Counted from the first letter of the stretch, positions 42,056-51,608 are shown. The stretch: 64,000 bases of DNA from Pseudomonas sp. P5_109 (GCF_034009455.1 NZ_CP125380.1:117501-181500), one strand, 5' to 3'. Made by a program: numbers and translations. The notes: a model not told the origin generated them from the sequence alone.

Positions 42056-42326
42056 GCTCGAGTTTCTGCCGTCCGCACGCAAAGAGTGGGACAAGTTGGG
42101 GCATACGGTACGGGTGCAATTCAAAAAGAAGTTGGCCGAACGGCTGGAGCTGCCTCGAATCCCGTCTGACTCACTCCATGGCATGCCCGACTGCTACAAA
42201 ATCAAACTGAAGTCATCTGGATACCGACTCGTCTACGAGGTGATAGATGAGCGTGTCGTCGTTTCTGTCGTTGCAGTAGGCAAGCGCGAGCGCAGCGAAG
42301 TGTATGAGCGCGCGAAGAAACGTTGA
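42045..42326 (+). CDS. RelE/StbE-family toxin (mRNA interferase)
   Basis: 93 residues with the RelE fold pattern YKLEFLPSARKEWDKL, the conserved core CYKIKLKSSGYRLVYEV and the basic C-terminus GKRERSEVYERAKKR. Members cut mRNA on the ribosome. Gene overlap with the antitoxin gives translational coupling. The sequence looks intact. Confidence 0.93.
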   Translation: MTYKLEFLPSARKEWDKLGHTVRVQFKKKLAERLELPRIPSDSLHGMPDCYKIKLKSSGYRLVYEVIDERVVVSVVAVGKRERSEVYERAKKR

Positions 42327-42366
42327 TCGCTCTCGACAGGTCCCGATTACGTAATTGTTTCAAAAC

Positions 42367-42414
42367 TTGACGGAAAATCCCCTCAAATGCGATATTGATA
42401 GTTAGCAAACTAAC
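42367..42414 (+). promoter_or_regulatory. Promoter and candidate MarR operator
   Basis: -35 TTGACG (42367), spacer of 18 bases and -10 GATATT (42391). The palindrome GTTAG-CAAA-CTAAC at 42401-42414 then overlaps the expected transcription start. This is the usual place for a self-repressing MarR operator. The promoter fit is moderate. Confidence 0.55.
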
Positions 42415-42431
42415 AGTGTGTATTTTCCCTC

Positions 42432-42887
42432 GTGCCGAATAACCTCGACGTTCTCCAGATGAACATCAGCAGCGCCATGGTGGTGGCCGCCAGACATTGG
42501 CGCAAAATCTGCCAGACCACGCTGGCCAACTATGGAATCTCCGAAGCATGCGCCGTTCCGCTGTTGATGATCGGGCGGCTGGGCGAGGGTGTGCGCCAGG
42601 TGACGGTGGCCCAGGCAGCAGGGATGGAGAGCCCGTCGCTGGTACGCCTACTCGATCAGTTGTGCCATGGCGGCTACGTTTGCCGCACCGAAGATGCGCA
42701 GGACCGCCGCGCCAAATGCCTGAGCCTGACCGCAACCGGTCGTGAGCTGGTGCAGGCGGTCGAAGTTGAGCTGGTGCGCTTGCGCCACGAAGTACTTGAA
42801 GGCATTGACCAGAGTGATCTGGAAGCTACGCTGCGGGTACTGAGAGCATTTGAAGCGGCCACGCCGCCATCGGTGGCCAACTCTTGA
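42432..42887 (+). CDS. MarR-family transcriptional regulator
   Basis: 151 residues, GTG start. Winged HTH with VTVAQAAGMESPSLVRLLDQL and the wing TEDAQDRRAKCLSLTATG. It is first in a five-gene operon with an efflux system; the TGA stop overlaps the TTG start of the next gene. It likely represses the operon and responds to an aromatic or toxic acid exported by it. Confidence 0.92.
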   Translation: MPNNLDVLQMNISSAMVVAARHWRKICQTTLANYGISEACAVPLLMIGRLGEGVRQVTVAQAAGMESPSLVRLLDQLCHGGYVCRTEDAQDRRAKCLSLTATGRELVQAVEVELVRLRHEVLEGIDQSDLEATLRVLRAFEAATPPSVANS

Positions 42888-44956
42888 ACGGATTTTTCTC
42901 TGGCATGCCTCCGGCGCGGGACTGGTTCTACGGAGTCCGCACCTTCGCCGCATCGATGATCGCGCTGTACATCGCCCTGCTCATGCAAATGCCGCGTCCG
43001 TACTGGGCGATGGCCACGGTGTACATCGTTTCCAACCCATTCCTCGGGCCGACCACTTCCAAGGCTCTGTACCGGGCAATCGGCACCTTTGTCGGCGCTG
43101 CGGCGGCGGTTCTGTTTGTGCCGATGTTCGTGCAGAGCCCCTACGTGCTGGTAGTAGTGATTGCGCTGTGGACCGGCACGCTGCTGTTTCTGTCCCTGCA
43201 TTTGCGCACCGCCAACAACTACGCCTTGATGCTCGCCGGCTACACCTTGCCGCTGATTGCCCTGCCGGTGGTGAATAACCCGCTGGGGGTGTGGGACGTG
43301 GCCGAAGCACGGACCGAAGAAATCTTCCTCGGCATCGTCGTGGCCGCAGTGGTTGGCGCGATGTTCTGGCCCCGACGTCTGGCGCCGGTGTTCAATGATT
43401 CGGTGAGTAAATGGTTTGCCGATGCCTCGACCTACAGCCTGCGCTTCCTCAGCCGCAGCGTGCAGCCTGAAGAAGTCAGTGCGTTGCGGGCATCGATGGT
43501 CGCCACCTTCAACTCCCTGGAGTTGATGATCGGTCAGTTGCCGCACGAAGGCTCACGTCCGCAGACGGTGCGCAACACCAAGGAGTTGCGCGGGCGGATG
43601 ATTCACCTGCTGCCGGTCATCGATGCCCTCGACGATGCGCTTTACGCCCTGGAACGGCGCACCCCCGAGCTTGTGGATAAGTTCGCGCCGTTGTTGGCTG
43701 CCACCTGCGAATGGCTCGAGCACAAGGATGCCGATCTCGAGCGCTGGCATGCGCTGAAGGATCAACTTGAGGCCCTGCAACCTGCCCCCGAAGCGCTGGA
43801 TGACCGCAAGCAATTGCTGTTCTCCAACGCTATCTACCGTCTCGGCGAGTGGATCGATTTGTGGCAGGACTGCCGCAGCCTGCAATACGCCATCCAGTGC
43901 GAAAGCCAGGACAGCTGGCGCGCGGTGTATCGGCACTGGCGGCTGGGACGGCTCTCGCCGTTCCTGGATCGCGGCCTGATGTTCTATTCCGCGGCGTCCA
44001 CCGTCACCGCGATTATCGTGGCCTCGGTGCTGTGGATTCTGCTCGGCTGGACCGATGGCGGCAGCGCAGTGATCCTGGCGGCGGTGGCGTGCAGCTTCTT
44101 CGCCTCGATGGACGACCCGGCGCCGCAGATTTACCGGTTCTTTTTCTGGACGGCGATGTCGGTGGTGTTCGCCAGCCTGTATCTGTTTCTGGTGCTGCCC
44201 AACCTGCATGACTTTCCGATGCTGGTGCTGGCGTTTGCCGTGCCGTTCATCGTCGTTGGCACCCTGACGGTCAAGCCGCAGTTTTACCTGGGCATGCTGC
44301 TGACCCTGGTCAACACTTCGTCGTTCATCAGCATTCAGGGTGCCTACGACGCGGACTTCCTCAGTTTCGCCAACTCCAACCTGGCCGGTCCCATGGGGCT
44401 GCTGTTCGCGTTCATCTGGACCCTGATTGCCCGGCCGTTCGGTGCTGAACTGGCAGCCAAGCGCCTGACCCGTTTCAGCTGGCGTGACATTGTCAGCCTC
44501 GCCGAGCCGGCCACGTTGTCCGAGCATCGGCTTCTGGGCATACGGATGCTCGATCGGCTGATGCAGCATCTGCCGCGCCTGGCCATGACCGGCCAGGACT
44601 CCGGCGTGGCGCTGCGCGAAGTGCGAGTGGCGCTGAATCTATTGGACCTGCTCGCTTATACGCCGCGGGTCCTCGGTGTGCCGCAGGTGCTGTTGCGCCA
44701 GGTAGTGGCCGAGGTGGGCGAGTACTTCAAGGCCTGCCTCAAGGCCGGTGAACGCTTGCAGGCGCCGAGCCCGCTGCTGATGACCCTCGACCGCACCCGT
44801 CGCGCCCTCAGTGGTGCCGGCGATGATGAAACCCGTCGGCATTTGCTGCACGCCCTGAGCGGCCTGCGCCTGGCACTGTTGCCCGGCGTTGAGTTCGTCG
44901 GTTCCGCCGAACCCGAAGAACCGCTTCCCCATGGCATTGATGGAGCGCCTTTATGA
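42884..44956 (+). CDS. FUSC-family inner-membrane efflux protein (AaeB/YccS-like)
   Basis: 690 residues. There are two sets of membrane helices (about 20-165 and 360-520), each followed by a large cytoplasmic part, as in AaeB and FusC proteins. The motif RPYWAMATVYIVSNPFLGPTTSKAL is typical. It starts with TTG overlapping the MarR stop; an ATG at 42905 is an alternative but has no ribosome site. With the DUF1656, HlyD and OMF proteins it forms an exporter for aromatic acids or drugs. Confidence 0.9.
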   Translation: MNGFFSGMPPARDWFYGVRTFAASMIALYIALLMQMPRPYWAMATVYIVSNPFLGPTTSKALYRAIGTFVGAAAAVLFVPMFVQSPYVLVVVIALWTGTLLFLSLHLRTANNYALMLAGYTLPLIALPVVNNPLGVWDVAEARTEEIFLGIVVAAVVGAMFWPRRLAPVFNDSVSKWFADASTYSLRFLSRSVQPEEVSALRASMVATFNSLELMIGQLPHEGSRPQTVRNTKELRGRMIHLLPVIDALDDALYALERRTPELVDKFAPLLAATCEWLEHKDADLERWHALKDQLEALQPAPEALDDRKQLLFSNAIYRLGEWIDLWQDCRSLQYAIQCESQDSWRAVYRHWRLGRLSPFLDRGLMFYSAASTVTAIIVASVLWILLGWTDGGSAVILAAVACSFFASMDDPAPQIYRFFFWTAMSVVFASLYLFLVLPNLHDFPMLVLAFAVPFIVVGTLTVKPQFYLGMLLTLVNTSSFISIQGAYDADFLSFANSNLAGPMGLLFAFIWTLIARPFGAELAAKRLTRFSWRDIVSLAEPATLSEHRLLGIRMLDRLMQHLPRLAMTGQDSGVALREVRVALNLLDLLAYTPRVLGVPQVLLRQVVAEVGEYFKACLKAGERLQAPSPLLMTLDRTRRALSGAGDDETRRHLLHALSGLRLALLPGVEFVGSAEPEEPLPHGIDGAPL

Positions 44957-45162
44957 TCGGTGACCTCGACCTGAGCGGGGTGTTCCTGCCCACGCTGCTG
45001 GTGCTGATGGGCATTACGTATGTGTTGTACCTGTTGGTGCACGGGGTGCTGACGCGCCTGCACTTTTACCGTCTGGTCTGGCACCGGGCATTGTTCAACG
45101 TGGCCCTCTACGCCCTGCTGCTTGGCGCCGTGGACTCACTCAGTCGATACCTGATGACATGA
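44953..45162 (+). CDS. DUF1656 (AaeX-like) small membrane protein
   Basis: 69 residues with two membrane helices (FLPTLLVLMGITYVLYLLV and ALFNVALYALLLGAVDSL). It always accompanies FUSC/HlyD pumps and its precise role is unclear. ATGA overlaps join it to the genes on both sides. Confidence 0.92.
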   Translation: MIGDLDLSGVFLPTLLVLMGITYVLYLLVHGVLTRLHFYRLVWHRALFNVALYALLLGAVDSLSRYLMT

Positions 45163-46046
45163 AAAAACCGTTTCTAACCCTGGGTCGCGTGGTGTTGACC
45201 CTGCTGATCGTGAGCTTCGCCGTTGTCGTGGTCTGGCGCATGGTGATGTATTACATGTTCGCGCCCTGGACCCGCGACGGGCACATCCGTGCCGACATCG
45301 TGCAAATCGCCCCGGACGTCTCCGGGCTGATCCAGCAAGTGGAGGTGCGCGACAACCAGTTGGTCAAGCGCGGCCAGGTGCTGTTCAGTATCGATCCGGA
45401 CCGTTTCAAGCTGGCGCTGCGCCAGGCGAAAGCGGCCGTCGCCGACCGTGAAGAAACCCTGGCCCAGGCCCAGCGCGAGGCCAAGCGTAACAAGGGCCTC
45501 GGCAACCTGGTGCCGGGTGAGCAACTGGAAGAAAGCCAGTCAAAAGTGGCCCGCGCCCAAGTGGCGTTGATGGAAGCCCAGGTGGCGGTGGATAGCGCAC
45601 AACTCAACCTCGACCGCTCGGTGATCCGCAGCCCGGTGGACGGCTACGTCAACGATCGCGCGCCACGGGCCCAGGAGTTTGTCAGCGCCGGGCGTCCGGT
45701 GTTGTCGGTGGTCGACAGTAACTCGTTCCATATCGACGGCTACTTCGAAGAAACCAAACTGAACGGTATCCATATCGGCCAGAGCGTCGACATCCGGGTG
45801 ATCGGCGACAATGCGCGCCTGCGCGGGCATGTGGAAAGCATCGTCGCCGGTATCGAAGACCGCGACCGCACAAGCGGCAACAACCTGCTGCCCAACGTCA
45901 ACCCGGCGTTCAGCTGGGTGCGGCTGGCCCAGCGGATTCCGGTGCGGATTGCCTTTGACGACGTACCGGCGGATTTCCGCATGATCGCCGGGCGCACCGC
46001 CACCGTATCGATCATCGACGACAAAAACCGGGAGCCAGCGCAATGA
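45159..46046 (+). CDS. HlyD-family membrane-fusion protein (AaeA-like)
   Basis: 295 residues. N-terminal helix VVLTLLIVSFAVVVVWRMV, the conserved PWTRDGHIRADIVQIAPDVSG, a short coiled coil (about 95-145) and a barrel domain with DSNSFHIDGYFEETKL. It links the FUSC protein to the outer-membrane channel. Start and stop overlap the neighbours (ATGA). Confidence 0.93.
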   Translation: MKKPFLTLGRVVLTLLIVSFAVVVVWRMVMYYMFAPWTRDGHIRADIVQIAPDVSGLIQQVEVRDNQLVKRGQVLFSIDPDRFKLALRQAKAAVADREETLAQAQREAKRNKGLGNLVPGEQLEESQSKVARAQVALMEAQVAVDSAQLNLDRSVIRSPVDGYVNDRAPRAQEFVSAGRPVLSVVDSNSFHIDGYFEETKLNGIHIGQSVDIRVIGDNARLRGHVESIVAGIEDRDRTSGNNLLPNVNPAFSWVRLAQRIPVRIAFDDVPADFRMIAGRTATVSIIDDKNREPAQ

Positions 46047-47491
46047 GCAAGGCCTCGGGTTTGGCGGTCGCCGGATTAGGCTTGCTGCTGTCGGCGTGTC
46101 AGATGGTCGGGCCGGATTATCATTTGCCCGAAGAGGCGGCTGTGCATCGTCCGGACTTGCAGGGTGATCTGGCCGTAGACGGTAAAACGGTGGTGTCCGC
46201 GCCGGTGCCGGCTGATTGGTGGCGCCTGTACAAGGACCCGCGACTCGACCAGTTGGTGCAGCAGGCCATGGCCTCCAACACCGATTTGCGTGTGGCGGCG
46301 GCCAGCCTGTTGCGGTCTCGCGCTCAGGTCGACGAGGCGCAAGCAGCGGGCGGCTGGAGCGGCGGCGTGAAGATGGGCGCCCAGCGCTTGCAGGAGTCCG
46401 GCCAGGCCTTCCTGCTGCCGGAAAAAGTACCGGTGGCCAACATTGGCGACATCGGCATCAGCGCGTCGTACCAGTTCGACCTGTTCGGCACCTTGCAGCG
46501 CGGTATCGAAGCGGCCAAGGCCAATGCCGATGCGACGCAGGCCGCCGCCGATACTGCACGCATTACCGTAGTGGCCGACGTGGTTCGCGCCTACACCCAG
46601 GTGTGTGCGGCCAATGAAGAGCGGGAAATTGCCCAGCACTCCCTCGACCTGCAAGCCCAGAGCACCACGCTGATCCAGCGCCTGCGCGATGCCGGGCGTG
46701 GCGACGAAACCCAGGTCACCCGTTCGCAAACCCAATTCAAATCCCTGCGCGCCGACATGCCGCGTTATGAAGCGGCACGTCAGGCCGGGCTGTACCGTTT
46801 GTCGATGTTGCTGGCCAAGCCGCTGGATCAACTGCCGGCCGGCACCGCCACCTGCGACGAGTTGCCAAAAATCGCCCAATTGATTCCGGTGGGCGATGGC
46901 GCCGCGTTGCTCAAGCGTCGTCCTGACGTGCGGCAGGCCGAGCGTCGGCTGGCGGCCGCGACGGCCGGTATTGGCGTCGCCACGGGCGAGCTGTACCCGA
47001 ACATCAGCATCGGCGCGACCATCGGTACCGTCGGTATCCTCGACGATCTCGGCGACCCGTCCACTAATCGCTGGGGTTTTGGTCCGTCGCTGACCTGGAA
47101 CGTGCCGACCAACGGCGCCCGGGCGCGCATCCGCGAAGCCGAAGCGGTGACCCAGGCGACGCTGGCGCATTTCGATGGGGTGGTGCTCAACGCCATTCGT
47201 GAAACCCAGACCGGCCTCGCCCAGTACACGGCATTGCTGCAGCGCCGCGATGCGCTGGCCGATGCCGAGCAATCGGCAAAACTGGCCGCCGACCAGACCC
47301 ACCGCTTCTTCCAGGCCGGTCGCGCCTCGTTCCTGGCCGACCTGCAAGCCACCCGCACGTACATCGATGTCACGGCGCAACTGGCGGCCGCGAACACCCA
47401 GGTTGCCGCCAGCCAGATCGATTTGTTCCTCGCATTGGGCGGCGGTTGGGAAAGCGGACGAACGCAAGCGTCGAACTCCGGCAAACCCTGA
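46043..47491 (+). CDS. Outer-membrane efflux lipoprotein (NodT/OprM-like)
   Basis: 482 residues. The lipoprotein signal LAVAGLGLLLSAC puts the lipid Cys at about residue 19. Two OEP repeats follow, with DWWRLYKDPRLDQLVQQA and the conserved RRPDVRQAERRLAAATAGIGVATGELYPNI. It is the last gene of the MarR-FUSC operon and is followed by a terminator. Confidence 0.94.
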   Translation: MSKASGLAVAGLGLLLSACQMVGPDYHLPEEAAVHRPDLQGDLAVDGKTVVSAPVPADWWRLYKDPRLDQLVQQAMASNTDLRVAAASLLRSRAQVDEAQAAGGWSGGVKMGAQRLQESGQAFLLPEKVPVANIGDIGISASYQFDLFGTLQRGIEAAKANADATQAAADTARITVVADVVRAYTQVCAANEEREIAQHSLDLQAQSTTLIQRLRDAGRGDETQVTRSQTQFKSLRADMPRYEAARQAGLYRLSMLLAKPLDQLPAGTATCDELPKIAQLIPVGDGAALLKRRPDVRQAERRLAAATAGIGVATGELYPNISIGATIGTVGILDDLGDPSTNRWGFGPSLTWNVPTNGARARIREAEAVTQATLAHFDGVVLNAIRETQTGLAQYTALLQRRDALADAEQSAKLAADQTHRFFQAGRASFLADLQATRTYIDVTAQLAAANTQVAASQIDLFLALGGGWESGRTQASNSGKP

Positions 47492-47519
47492 GGCCGTTGC
47501 TATGCTTTGAAGTGTTGGA

Positions 47520-47548
47520 GGGGCGCTCCGTGCAAAGCGCCCTTTCTT
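47520..47548 (+). terminator. Intrinsic terminator of the FUSC efflux operon
   Basis: GGGCGCT / AGCGCCC stem with an 8-base loop, followed by TTTCTTC. It lies between the OMF stop and the next gene. Confidence 0.75.
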
Positions 47549-47584
47549 CGCACAAGGCTCGCGCAGGTCAGGGGGAAACCAATA

Positions 47585-48220
47585 ATGAAAAACCCTTATG
47601 CTCTCGGCTTCTGGTGCGCCCTCGTGGCATTAGTGCTGCTGTCGGCCACCTATTTCTACGGCATCATGCTGGCCCACCAGATCGACAAGGCTCTGGCGTT
47701 CCTCGACAGTGCCGTCGCGCTGATTGCGGTGATGTCCATTGCGGTGGTGGCCTGGGCCTCGGTTCAGAACCAGCGCATCAAGAAAAGACAACTCGAACAA
47801 GGCAAGACCCTGGTCCTGATCTGGGATACCAAGGTGGCGCTGCGTCGTGTCGAAACAGTGTTCGACCGCTATTTCTGGGGCAGTTACTGGCAACCGGGGC
47901 GCACGTTTCAGGAAGTCATGGGCGAATTGACCGGCACGCCGCTGGAAAAAAGCCTCGAAAGCCTGAAAAAACAATGCCTGGCCCTGGACCGGCAAGTGGC
48001 TGACGACGGGCGGCACTGGCTCAGCAATGCCCGGGAACTGGCGGATGTCGCCACGGCCATGGCCCGCGAGCGCTATCAACTGGACGTCTGCGACCCGCGC
48101 GCGGAAGTGATGGGCGGTGCGGTGATCAACCGCGACTTCGAAGTGCTGGTGTACACCTGGACTGCGCGGCTCAAAAGCTTTGATCATCAGCTGGATGAGA
48201 TCGAGGTCCAGTATTCCTGA
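47585..48220 (+). CDS. Membrane protein of unknown function
   Basis: 211 residues with two N-terminal helices (about 8-28 and 40-62), then a cytoplasmic part with heptad-like charged helices and conserved-looking VEVFDRYFWGSYW-type aromatic residues. AGGGGG lies 8-9 bases before the ATG. I do not recognise the family. It stands alone between a terminator and a REPIN. Confidence 0.8.
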   Translation: MKNPYALGFWCALVALVLLSATYFYGIMLAHQIDKALAFLDSAVALIAVMSIAVVAWASVQNQRIKKRQLEQGKTLVLIWDTKVALRRVETVFDRYFWGSYWQPGRTFQEVMGELTGTPLEKSLESLKKQCLALDRQVADDGRHWLSNARELADVATAMARERYQLDVCDPRAEVMGGAVINRDFEVLVYTWTARLKSFDHQLDEIEVQYS

Positions 48221-48240
48221 TTGTGTTTTGACTGGACTGA

Positions 48241-48312
48241 CGCCTTCGCGAGCAAGCCCGCTCCCACAGGAGTACGCATTCCAATGTGGGAGCGGGCTTG
48301 CTCGCGAAGGCG
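48241..48312. repeat. REPIN, near-perfect 28-bp arms
   Basis: Arms CGCCTTCGCGAGCAAGCCCG and CGGGCTTGCTCGCGAAGGCG (first and last 20 of 28 bases), with CTCCCACA/TGTGGGAG towards the centre and a 16-base loop. It lies after the unknown membrane protein gene. Confidence 0.94.
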
Positions 48313-48500
48313 ATTGCATTGACTGCGAATATCTTCAACCGTGTACCCCTCCCAAGACACTCTTTCACCTTTAATCATTGGGCCGTTCGTCGCGCCTGAT
48401 GCTAATCTCCATTCCACTTTCAGCGCAGTCGAGCCGCAACCCGTCATGGGTTCAGGGAAGACGACCACACTTTCAACAACGGACATTGAACGGGTCATAC

Positions 48501-50006
48501 ATGAATAAATCAGCAGGCGTGCTACTGGGAATTGTTGTCGCAATCGGTGCCATCAGCGCAGGCGGGGCCTGGTTCACCGGCACCAAGCTCGAGGGTGTGT
48601 TGAACGCCTCGATTGCCGATGCCAACAAGGAACTGCAAGCGGCCATGGTCGGTTCCAGCGGCACCGCGTCGCTGGAACTGGTGTCGCTGGAGCGTCATGT
48701 ATTCAGCAGCACCGCGCACTACCGCCTCAAGGGCGAAGGCGAAATGTTCGGCGAAACGCCGGTCGAGCTGCTGTTTGTCGATCACATCGAACACGGCCCG
48801 CTGCCGTTCTCGCGGCTGATGTCGCTGAAGTGGTTGCCGGTCATGGCGACCAGTCACTACGAACTGGAAAAGACCCCGCTCACCGAGAAGTGGTTTGCCG
48901 CCGCCAAGGACAAATCGCCGCTGACTGGCGTGGTCAACATCGGTTATGACAACGCTACCAATGGCACCCTTGAGTTGCAGCCGCTGGAAATGGCGCTGGA
49001 TGATAAGTCGAGCATGAAATTCTCCGGGCTGAGCATCGACGTCGATGCCAGCGCCCAGGCGCAGAAGGTCAAGGCCAACGGCTACATGGACAGCCTGAAA
49101 GTGACCACTGTGTCCGAAGACCAGGCGCCGGTGCAGGTTGAATTGAATGGCCTGACCCTGGCCAGCAACCTGACAAAAAGCACCTACGGTTTCTACACCG
49201 GCGAGAACGTCCTTGAGCTGGCCAGCGGTAAATCGACCTTTGGCGTCAAGCAGTCGGTGCTGGACTTCAAGAAGTTCGAGATGAAAAACCTGACCGAAGA
49301 AAAGGGCAGCAACGCCTCCGGGCGCGCCGATTACAAAGTGGGCGAAGTGTCCCTGAACGGCAAGACCATCGGCTCCGGTGCGCTGGCCATGAGCCTGAAG
49401 AACCTCGACATTCCGGCCACCCTGTCGTTGATGCAGGTCTACCAGAGCAAACTGCAGCCGTATGAGCGGGCGGCGGCCGAAGCGACGGCAGCGGGCCTGC
49501 CGGCACCGGAGCTGAAACTGACCGAAGCCGAAGAAGCACTGCTCAAGTCCAGCCTGGAAAAACTGCTGGCGGCCGGTCCGCAGGTGGCCGTGGAAAACCT
49601 GTCGTTCAACACCGCCAACGGTGAGAGCCGCGCCAATCTGGTGCTCGACCTGACCAAGCCACAGGCCATCGACCTGCCGACCGAGCAGTTGGTCAGGCAG
49701 TTGATCGCGCTGCTGGACTTCAAGCTGAAGGTGTCCAAGGCCATGCTGGTCGATGTGCTTACCGTGCAATCGCAAATCGACGGTCAGACCGACGCCAAGC
49801 TGATTGCCGACCAGGCCACCGCTACCGCAGACATGTTCAGCAGCATGGCGGTCGGCAGCCAACTGGCAAAACTGGACGGCAACAACATCGTCACCAACTT
49901 GCATTACGCCAACAATCAGGTGGACTTCAACGGCCAGAAAATGACCGTCGAAGAGTTTGCCGGTTTTGTCATGAGCAAGTTCGCGGGTGCTGAAGCCACC
50001 GAATAA
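48501..50006 (+). CDS. DUF945 (YdgA-like) protein
   Basis: 501 residues. One N-terminal helix (AGVLLGIVVAIGAISAGGAWF) is followed by a large periplasmic beta-rich part, as in E. coli YdgA. The conserved N-terminal features are LKLEG/ASLELVSLERHVFSSTAHYRL and DHIEHGPLPFSR. The start at 48501 places the helix at the N-terminus; the frame upstream is unsupported. Function unknown; it is likely anchored in the inner membrane. Confidence 0.88.
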   Translation: MNKSAGVLLGIVVAIGAISAGGAWFTGTKLEGVLNASIADANKELQAAMVGSSGTASLELVSLERHVFSSTAHYRLKGEGEMFGETPVELLFVDHIEHGPLPFSRLMSLKWLPVMATSHYELEKTPLTEKWFAAAKDKSPLTGVVNIGYDNATNGTLELQPLEMALDDKSSMKFSGLSIDVDASAQAQKVKANGYMDSLKVTTVSEDQAPVQVELNGLTLASNLTKSTYGFYTGENVLELASGKSTFGVKQSVLDFKKFEMKNLTEEKGSNASGRADYKVGEVSLNGKTIGSGALAMSLKNLDIPATLSLMQVYQSKLQPYERAAAEATAAGLPAPELKLTEAEEALLKSSLEKLLAAGPQVAVENLSFNTANGESRANLVLDLTKPQAIDLPTEQLVRQLIALLDFKLKVSKAMLVDVLTVQSQIDGQTDAKLIADQATATADMFSSMAVGSQLAKLDGNNIVTNLHYANNQVDFNGQKMTVEEFAGFVMSKFAGAEATE

Positions 50007-50025
50007 CGGCGGCCCTTTACCCGGT

Positions 50026-50064
50026 AACGCCCGGCCACTGTATCGCGCAGTCGCCGGGCGTTTT
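50026..50064 (+). terminator. Intrinsic terminator after the DUF945 gene
   Basis: AACGCCCGGC and GCCGGGCGTT form a 10-bp stem, followed by TTTG. It sits between two convergent genes and can work for both, since A residues flank the left arm. Confidence 0.8.
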
Positions 50065-50078
50065 GCTGTCCGGCATCG

Positions 50079-51608
50079 CTAGGTAACTTCACGGATCAGG
50101 CGCCATGCCTCTTCCCACGGCAACGGCTGTTTCATCCGCTCGGCGAGCATCGCCATCGCCCGGTCCATCTCGCAGGCTACCGCCGCCGACACCACGCCGT
50201 TTTTTCCGAACAGGCCGATGAAAGGCGGATCGTAAGGGTCGCCATTGAATTCGACTTCGTCCCAGGCCTCGGCATGCCCGAGGTAGTCGTAGGTCTTACC
50301 GAAATGCCAGGTCCAGAAAAACGGCACGTCGAGGTAATGCTCGTCGCCACCCAGCATATTGGCCGCAGCGATCCGTGCCTGTTGTTGGGCCAGCCGCCAG
50401 TGTTCGATGCGTACGTGCTGGTTGTTCAGCGGGAACGTGGCGATATCGCCAGCCGCCCAGAGGCCGTCGGCCACGCGCATACCGCCGTCGACACGCAGCG
50501 AGTGATCCTGCTCTTTCGCCAACCCGGTAAAGGCCGCGGTGGCTGGCGTTACGCCAACGCCGACCAGCACCAGATCAGCCGGCAAGCGTTGGCCGTTGTC
50601 CAGGCGTACGGCTTCGACTTTGTCTGCCCCTTCGATCTGTAGCGCATTGCCGCGGGTATGAAACACGACGCAATTGGCCTCATGTCGCGCGCGAATGGCT
50701 TTGCCGATCGTGTCACCGAACTGTTTGGCAAACGGCACCTCGTGGCGGGCCAGCACGGTTACGTTCAGGCCAAGCTGGCGCAGGGACGAGGCGGACTCCA
50801 TGGCAATGAAACTGTCACCGATGATCACGACTCGCTGGCCGGCGCTGACGCTGTCGAGAATCTGCTGTGCATGGACTTTTGAGCGTAAAACGAACACCTG
50901 CGGCAGGTCGGCGCCGGGCAGCGTCAGTTGGTTGGGAACGCCGCCGGTGGCCAGCAGCGCGGCGTCGTATGTCAGTGACTGGCCGTCAGTCAGCCGCAGC
51001 GTCCTGTTTGGTGCATCCAGGCTGGCCACCTCACCTTGCAGGCGCTCGATCCGCTGCTCACGGTAAAACTCTTCGTCCCGCAGCGGCGGAACTTCGTCCA
51101 GCGGCATCTCCCCGGCGATCACGTGTTTGCTCAGCGCGGTGCGGTCGTATCCGGCTTCGGCTTCGCGGTCGATCAACAGTAGCCGGCCGCCGAAGCCTTT
51201 CTCGCGCAACGCCGCTGCCGCCGCCGTGCCCGCCGCTCCTGCGCCAACAATGATAAAGGTCCGCGAATCGTCGGCCGGTGGGGTGTGGGCGTCCGGCAAC
51301 GGCTGGTCGCCCACCCAGATGTCGCCGTCTCGGACTTCAAGGGGATAGCGCTTGAGGCTGTCCAGGGCTGGTGGCTCACACAGCCCGCCATCCTCGATCC
51401 GAAACTGTGCCTTGTGCCACGGACAGGTCAGGCGCCCGTTGCATACCGCGCCGTCGGCCAGAGGGGCGCCGGCATGCGGGCATTCGGCCTGATAAGCGCG
51501 CAGTTGTTCGCCGGCCCGCAACAGCAAAATCTTGCTGCCCTGGACCTGCACTTCCAGACCCCGGTCCTCGGGCACATTGGCGACACGCGCAACGTGATGC
51601 AGAGTCAT
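50079..51608 (-). CDS. Rieske [2Fe-2S] / FAD-dependent oxidoreductase (AIFM3-like)
   Basis: 509 residues. The Rieske domain (1-100) has ligands Cys43-His45 in ECPHAG and Cys62-His65 in TCPWHKAQF. The FAD site is VGAGAAG at 121-127, and the second dinucleotide fold is IIGDSFIAMES (a GxS variant of GxGxxG). The C-terminal reductase dimer domain has FFWTWHFGKTYDYLGHA. It resembles ferredoxin reductases with a fused Rieske domain. The partner and substrate are unknown. Start at 51608 with GGAG upstream; the frame reaching 51767 is not supported. Confidence 0.92.
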   Translation of the reverse strand: MTLHHVARVANVPEDRGLEVQVQGSKILLLRAGEQLRAYQAECPHAGAPLADGAVCNGRLTCPWHKAQFRIEDGGLCEPPALDSLKRYPLEVRDGDIWVGDQPLPDAHTPPADDSRTFIIVGAGAAGTAAAAALREKGFGGRLLLIDREAEAGYDRTALSKHVIAGEMPLDEVPPLRDEEFYREQRIERLQGEVASLDAPNRTLRLTDGQSLTYDAALLATGGVPNQLTLPGADLPQVFVLRSKVHAQQILDSVSAGQRVVIIGDSFIAMESASSLRQLGLNVTVLARHEVPFAKQFGDTIGKAIRARHEANCVVFHTRGNALQIEGADKVEAVRLDNGQRLPADLVLVGVGVTPATAAFTGLAKEQDHSLRVDGGMRVADGLWAAGDIATFPLNNQHVRIEHWRLAQQQARIAAANMLGGDEHYLDVPFFWTWHFGKTYDYLGHAEAWDEVEFNGDPYDPPFIGLFGKNGVVSAAVACEMDRAMAMLAERMKQPLPWEEAWRLIREVT

